In this document: positions 60,574 to 64,000 of the stretch, in pieces
Layout: each line of letters opens with the position of its first letter
How positions within the stretch are numbered: the first letter of the stretch is position 1
Origin: Bacteroides faecichinchillae JCM 17102
GTDB taxonomy: Bacteria; Bacteroidota; Bacteroidia; Bacteroidales; Bacteroidaceae
Length of the DNA: 64,000 bases
NCBI RefSeq assembly: GCF_000614145.1
Contig: NZ_BAKK01000004.1
Location: forward strand, 62,001-126,000
Direction: 5' to 3'
Notes under the pieces: generated by a model
Told to the model about the DNA's origin: nothing
What the model saw: only the letters and a program-made list of their open reading frames with translations
The model's database searches: none
Translations under genes and position numbers: made by a program

Positions 60574-61939
60574 AAGAACCTCTAATAACAGTCGGAATCC
60601 TTTCCGGAAAAGAGATTGAATTCTCTTTTCCGGAAACATTTGTTTCCTCTGATAAAATAGAATCCGCAGGAGATCAAAAGGCTGTCTATAAAGAAGGAAA
60701 AATATATTGGGAGGGGAATCTGTATGATGAAATTTCTTTTTCACCACAACTTTCTAATTCTGCATTCTTTGAATTGAAAAATGTCACTATTGGCATCAAC
60801 TTCCACTGGGAACGTAAAGAGCCTCAGCGCTTCAAAGGAACATTAAAGCTAATTATAGAAGAGAAGAAACTCACTGCTATTAACATTATCCCTATAGAAG
60901 ATTACCTGACAAGTGTTATTTCATCCGAAATGAGCGCAACCGCTTCTTTAGAATTACTAAAAGCACATGCTGTAATCTCCAGAAGTTGGTTACTTAACAA
61001 AATCGAAGAACGGGAAAATGAAAAACTAAGAATGAAGAATGAAAAGTTAAAAGTAAGAAATGATAAGGTGTTCCAGATGAAAACTGACAGCGCAGCCCAT
61101 TCTTCATACCCCATTCCTCATTCTTCATTTATCAAGTGGTACGACCACGAAGCACACACTCATTTTGACGTTTGTGCTGATGATCATTGCCAACGTTATC
61201 AAGGAATTACACGTACTTCTACTTCCGAAGTTACCGAAGCTGTTTTTTCTACGCGAGGAGAAGTGCTTATGTTCGAAAATCACATTTGTGATGCTCGGTT
61301 TTCTAAATGTTGCGGCGGAGTCTAGAGGAGTTTCAAAATTGTTGGGAGAATGTGAAACATCCCTATCTGGTTGGTAAACGCGATGATACAACAGCAAACG
61401 AACTTCCCGATCTGACCATAAAATCGGAAGCAGATCAATGGATTCGTACCTCTCCTACCGCTTTCTGTAATACACAAGACAGGAAAATATTGAATCAGGT
61501 ACTCAACAATTACGATCAGGAAACTACTGACTTTTATCGTTGGAAAGTAACTTATACACAACAAGAGCTTTCTCAATTGATACATAACCGTTCAGGAATA
61601 GATTTTGGAAAAATCATAGATTTAATTCCAATAGAACGAGGAACCTCCGGACGTATCGTAAAGCTAAAAATAGTAGGGACTTTACGTACCCTTATCATAG
61701 GAAAAGAGTTGGAAATACGCCGTACACTCTCTTCCTCTCACCTCTATAGTTCTGCTTTTATCATTGACAAAGAAGGGGAAGAAGAAATTCCTTCCCTTTT
61801 TATTCTTACCGGAGCCGGTTGGGGGCATGGAGTCGGACTTTGCCAGATCGGTGCAGCCGTTATGGGAGAACAAGGATACACATATAATGAAATACTATCC
61901 CACTACTATCCAGGAAGTACTATTAAGAAAAAATACTAA
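60570..61939 (+). pseudogene. SpoIID/LytB-domain protein, frameshifted
   Basis: With one base restored near 61321-61326 (a T in GTCTAGAGG; GTC TTA GAG fits), the gene encodes about 456 residues. It has the SpoIID domain: PIEDYLTSVISSEMSATASLELLKAHAVISRSWL and WYDHEAHTHFDVCADDHCQRYQG in the first frame; GAGWGHGVGLCQIGAAVMGEQGYTYNEIL in the second. SpoIID acts as a lytic transglycosylase on denuded glycan strands; bacterial LytB-domain relatives stimulate amidases. No signal peptide is seen, as in other Bacteroides copies, so the location is unclear. A 120-bp imperfect inverted-repeat insert lies in-frame at 61015-61130. Confidence 0.72.
61015..61130. repeat. inverted-repeat insert inside the SpoIID gene
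   Basis: The left arm repeats AATGAA/GAATGAAGAATG words (61017-61052) and the right arm holds their complements CATTCTTCAT, CATTCCTCATTCTTCATT (61100-61129). It encodes a charged, low-complexity segment (RENEKLRMKNEKLKVRN) absent from the conserved domain on either side. It looks like a small repeat element that entered in frame. Confidence 0.55.
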
Positions 61940-61957
61940 TAAAACAACATCACCCTG

Positions 61958-63235
61958 ATGACAACAAGAAATAAAAATCTCTGGAGCTGGATTCCCACTC
62001 TCTATTTTGCAGAAGGGCTCCCCAATGTGGCAGTGATAACTATCGCTGTCATCATGTATAAACGTCTGGGATTATCAAACACAGATATTGCGCTCTATAC
62101 CTCCTGGTTATATCTGCCTTGGATCATCAAACCACTGTGGAGCCCTTTTGTCGATCTGATAAAAACAAAGCGTGCCTGGATTATCGCTATGCAGAGCTTT
62201 ATTGGTGCCGGATTTGCCGGAATTGCTTTCTTTATTCCGACAGCACATTATGTACAGTTCACCCTTGCCTTTTTCTGGTTATTGGCATTCAGTTCCGCTA
62301 CCCATGATATTGCAGCAGACGGATTCTATATGCTTGGGCTTACCAACAAAGAACAATCCTATTTTGTCGGCATTCGAAATATGTTTTATCGCTTTGCCAA
62401 TATTTTCGGCCAAGGTATACTTGTCATGCTGGCAGGTTGGTTAGAAACATCTCAAGGCAATACCCCTTTGGCATGGAGTATTATCTTCTATCTGATGGCA
62501 GGACTTTTCCTCGCTCTGACTCTTTATCATCGGTTAGTTCTTCCGCATCCTGAGGCAGACGTAAAACGTGAAGGATTAACACCCAGAAAATTACTGGAAG
62601 ACTTCTTTAAAACATTCTTCTCTTTCTTCCGAAAAAAGAATCTACCTCTGATGTTTTTCTTCCTCCTCACCTATCGGTTGGGAGAATCACAACTAGCAAA
62701 AATAGCCTCCCCTTTCTTACTCGACAAAGCTGATTTGGGAGGATTAGCTCTTTCCACCGGAAAAGTCGGCATGATTTATGGAACAATAGGGGTAGTAGCT
62801 CTATTAGTTGGGGGCATTATTAGTGGCTTCCTCGTTTCACGTGACGGTCTAAAAAAATGGATATTACCCATGGCACTGGCAATCAACTTGCCGGACCTGC
62901 TTTATGTATGGATGGCAGCTACCACTCCCAGCAGTCCCCTGTTCATATCAATTTGTGTAGCCATTGAACAGTTAGGCTATGGATTCGGTTTTACAGCTTA
63001 TATGCTTTATTTAATATACATTGCTGACGGAGAACATAAGACAGCACATTATGCCATTGGAACCGGTTTCATGGCACTTGGTATGATGATCCCGGGTATG
63101 CCTGCCGGATGGATACAAGAGCATATTGGTTATACTTATTTTTTTATCTGGGTTTGTATTTGTACCATTCCGGGGATTATCGCTGCATGGATGATTCGCA
63201 AACGCTTGGATGAATCATTCGGTAGAAAAGTATAA
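61958..63235 (+). CDS. AmpG-like muropeptide permease (MFS)
   Basis: The 425-residue inner-membrane protein has 12 helices with AmpG-type first helix (TLYFAEGLPNVAVITIAVIMYKRLG), loop 2-3 PWIIKPLWSPFVDLIKTKR, and HDIAADGFYML in helix 4. AmpG imports anhydro-muropeptides or MurNAc disaccharide for recycling. In the oral Bacteroidete Tannerella forsythia an AmpG is reported to carry cell-wall sugars, and this one is next to a SpoIID protein and a BadF-type kinase, which supports the same role. Start 18 bp after the SpoIID stop; sequence intact. Confidence 0.83.
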   Translation: MTTRNKNLWSWIPTLYFAEGLPNVAVITIAVIMYKRLGLSNTDIALYTSWLYLPWIIKPLWSPFVDLIKTKRAWIIAMQSFIGAGFAGIAFFIPTAHYVQFTLAFFWLLAFSSATHDIAADGFYMLGLTNKEQSYFVGIRNMFYRFANIFGQGILVMLAGWLETSQGNTPLAWSIIFYLMAGLFLALTLYHRLVLPHPEADVKREGLTPRKLLEDFFKTFFSFFRKKNLPLMFFFLLTYRLGESQLAKIASPFLLDKADLGGLALSTGKVGMIYGTIGVVALLVGGIISGFLVSRDGLKKWILPMALAINLPDLLYVWMAATTPSSPLFISICVAIEQLGYGFGFTAYMLYLIYIADGEHKTAHYAIGTGFMALGMMIPGMPAGWIQEHIGYTYFFIWVCICTIPGIIAAWMIRKRLDESFGRKV

Positions 63236-63270
63236 ATGAAGTTATATTCTATCTAAAAAGAAAATATGAT

Positions 63271-64000
63271 ATGATACTAATAGCAGACAGTGGTTCTACT
63301 AAAACCGACTGGTGTGTTGCACTCAACGGCACGCCCATTCAACGAATAGGAACAAAAGGATTGAATCCTTTCTTCCAAACGGAAGAAGATATTCAACGTG
63401 AACTAACCGCCACCCTTCTACCCCAATTACCAGAAGGGAAGTTAGACGCCGTTTACTTTTACGGAGCCGGTTGTACACCTGAGAAAGCTCCTATCATCCG
63501 TCGTGCAATCGCTGACAGTCTACCCGCCATTGGGAATATTAAAATAAACTCGGACATGCTAGCTGCTGCCCATAGTTTATGTGGACATGAAGCCGGGATT
63601 GTTTGTATTCTGGGGACAGGGTCCAACTCCTGTTTCTATAATGGCGAAGAAATCGTGGATAATGTATCTCCTCTGGGATTTATTCTGGGAGATGAAGGAA
63701 GCGGTGCCGTTTTAGGTAAACTGTTAGTTGGCGATATCTTAAAAAATCAATTACCTCCTGCACTAAAAGAGGTTTTCCTGAAGCAGTTTAATTTAACTAG
63801 TCCAGAAATTATAGATCGTGTCTACCGCCAACCCTTTCCTAATCGTTTTCTTGCCAGCCTATCCCCATTCCTGGCACAACATATTGAAGAACCTGCTATT
63901 CATTCATTAGTACTCAACAGCTTTCTCGCTTTCCTTCGCAGAAATGTAATGCAGTATGATTATAAATATTATCCGGTACACTTTATCGGCTCTATTGCAT
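63271..64000 (+). CDS. BadF/BadG/BcrA/BcrD-family ATPase, probable amino-sugar kinase (3' end outside window)
   Basis: The frame starts at ATG 63271 (MILIADSGSTKTDWCV) and runs open to base 64000, giving 243 residues of a family usually about 280-290 long. Actin-like ATPase motifs are present: phosphate-1 DSGSTKTDW, FYGAGCT, the connect motif SDMLAAAHSL, and phosphate-2 VCILGTGSNSCFYNG with LGDEGSGAVLGK. The fold is shared by N-acetylglucosamine kinase and MurK. With the AmpG-like permease 35 bp upstream, phosphorylation of imported MurNAc or GlcNAc is likely. MurQ or NamZ-type genes might follow outside the window. Confidence 0.83.
   Translation, partial: MILIADSGSTKTDWCVALNGTPIQRIGTKGLNPFFQTEEDIQRELTATLLPQLPEGKLDAVYFYGAGCTPEKAPIIRRAIADSLPAIGNIKINSDMLAAAHSLCGHEAGIVCILGTGSNSCFYNGEEIVDNVSPLGFILGDEGSGAVLGKLLVGDILKNQLPPALKEVFLKQFNLTSPEIIDRVYRQPFPNRFLASLSPFLAQHIEEPAIHSLVLNSFLAFLRRNVMQYDYKYYPVHFIGSIA

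Overview
The window is a stretch of a Bacteroides chromosome, probably from the B. thetaiotaomicron / B. ovatus group. Three things point there: a susR-susA-susB starch locus, many promoters with the Bacteroides -7 element TAnnTTTG placed shortly before start codons, and Bacteroidales-specific families such as DUF4922, 6-bladed-propeller lipoproteins and TIGR04157-type glycosyltransferases. No rRNA, tRNA, CRISPR array or insertion sequence was seen.

Layout. 1-7.8 kb: a cut-off alkaline phosphatase, then susR (minus) divergent from susA and susB. The susC-G genes that follow in B. thetaiotaomicron are absent. 8-17 kb: lpxH-like (frameshifted), a SufT-like protein, radC, a secreted GH20 hexosaminidase, a GT2 glycosyltransferase and a secreted nuclease/phosphatase with a C-terminal beta-propeller-like half. 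16-20 kb: a glycerol-phosphate set (HAD phosphatase, GlpT-type antiporter, sn-glycerol-1-phosphate dehydrogenase) ending in a decayed glycerophosphodiesterase. 20-25.4 kb: a DeoR regulator, a CocE/NonD hydrolase, an exported TIM-barrel protein, and two 5'-truncated genes joined head to head. 25.5-43 kb: mostly housekeeping genes (pta-ackA, lrgAB, cdaA-folP, murF, an NSS transporter, lolD, tcdA, a CPA2 antiporter, asd).

43.6-54.3 kb is the most unusual part. It is an AT-rich peptide natural-product (RiPP) locus: a GT32 glycosyltransferase, a C39-peptidase ABC exporter, an HlyD adaptor, a LanC-like protein, a GT4 glycosyltransferase, a double-glycine-leader precursor whose core holds a C-x-C-x-C-x-C-x4-C-x-C knot, a propeller lipoprotein, a SPASM radical SAM enzyme and a second SPASM-like protein without the radical SAM cysteines. 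The genes overlap or nearly abut, apart from the precursor, which is isolated between hairpins. A thioether-bridged, possibly glycosylated, exported peptide is the natural hypothesis.

55.2-64 kb: one operon of a lamin-tail lipoprotein, a sodium:solute symporter, a GT2 fused to a HIT/GalT-like domain, a SpoIID/LytB protein, an AmpG-like permease and a BadF-family sugar kinase. It looks like peptidoglycan (MurNAc) recycling.

Seven otherwise well-conserved genes carry single-base frameshifts, at least four of them in short homopolymers. That many suggests sequencing error at some sites. It matters for interpretation because two of the seven lie in the RiPP locus.
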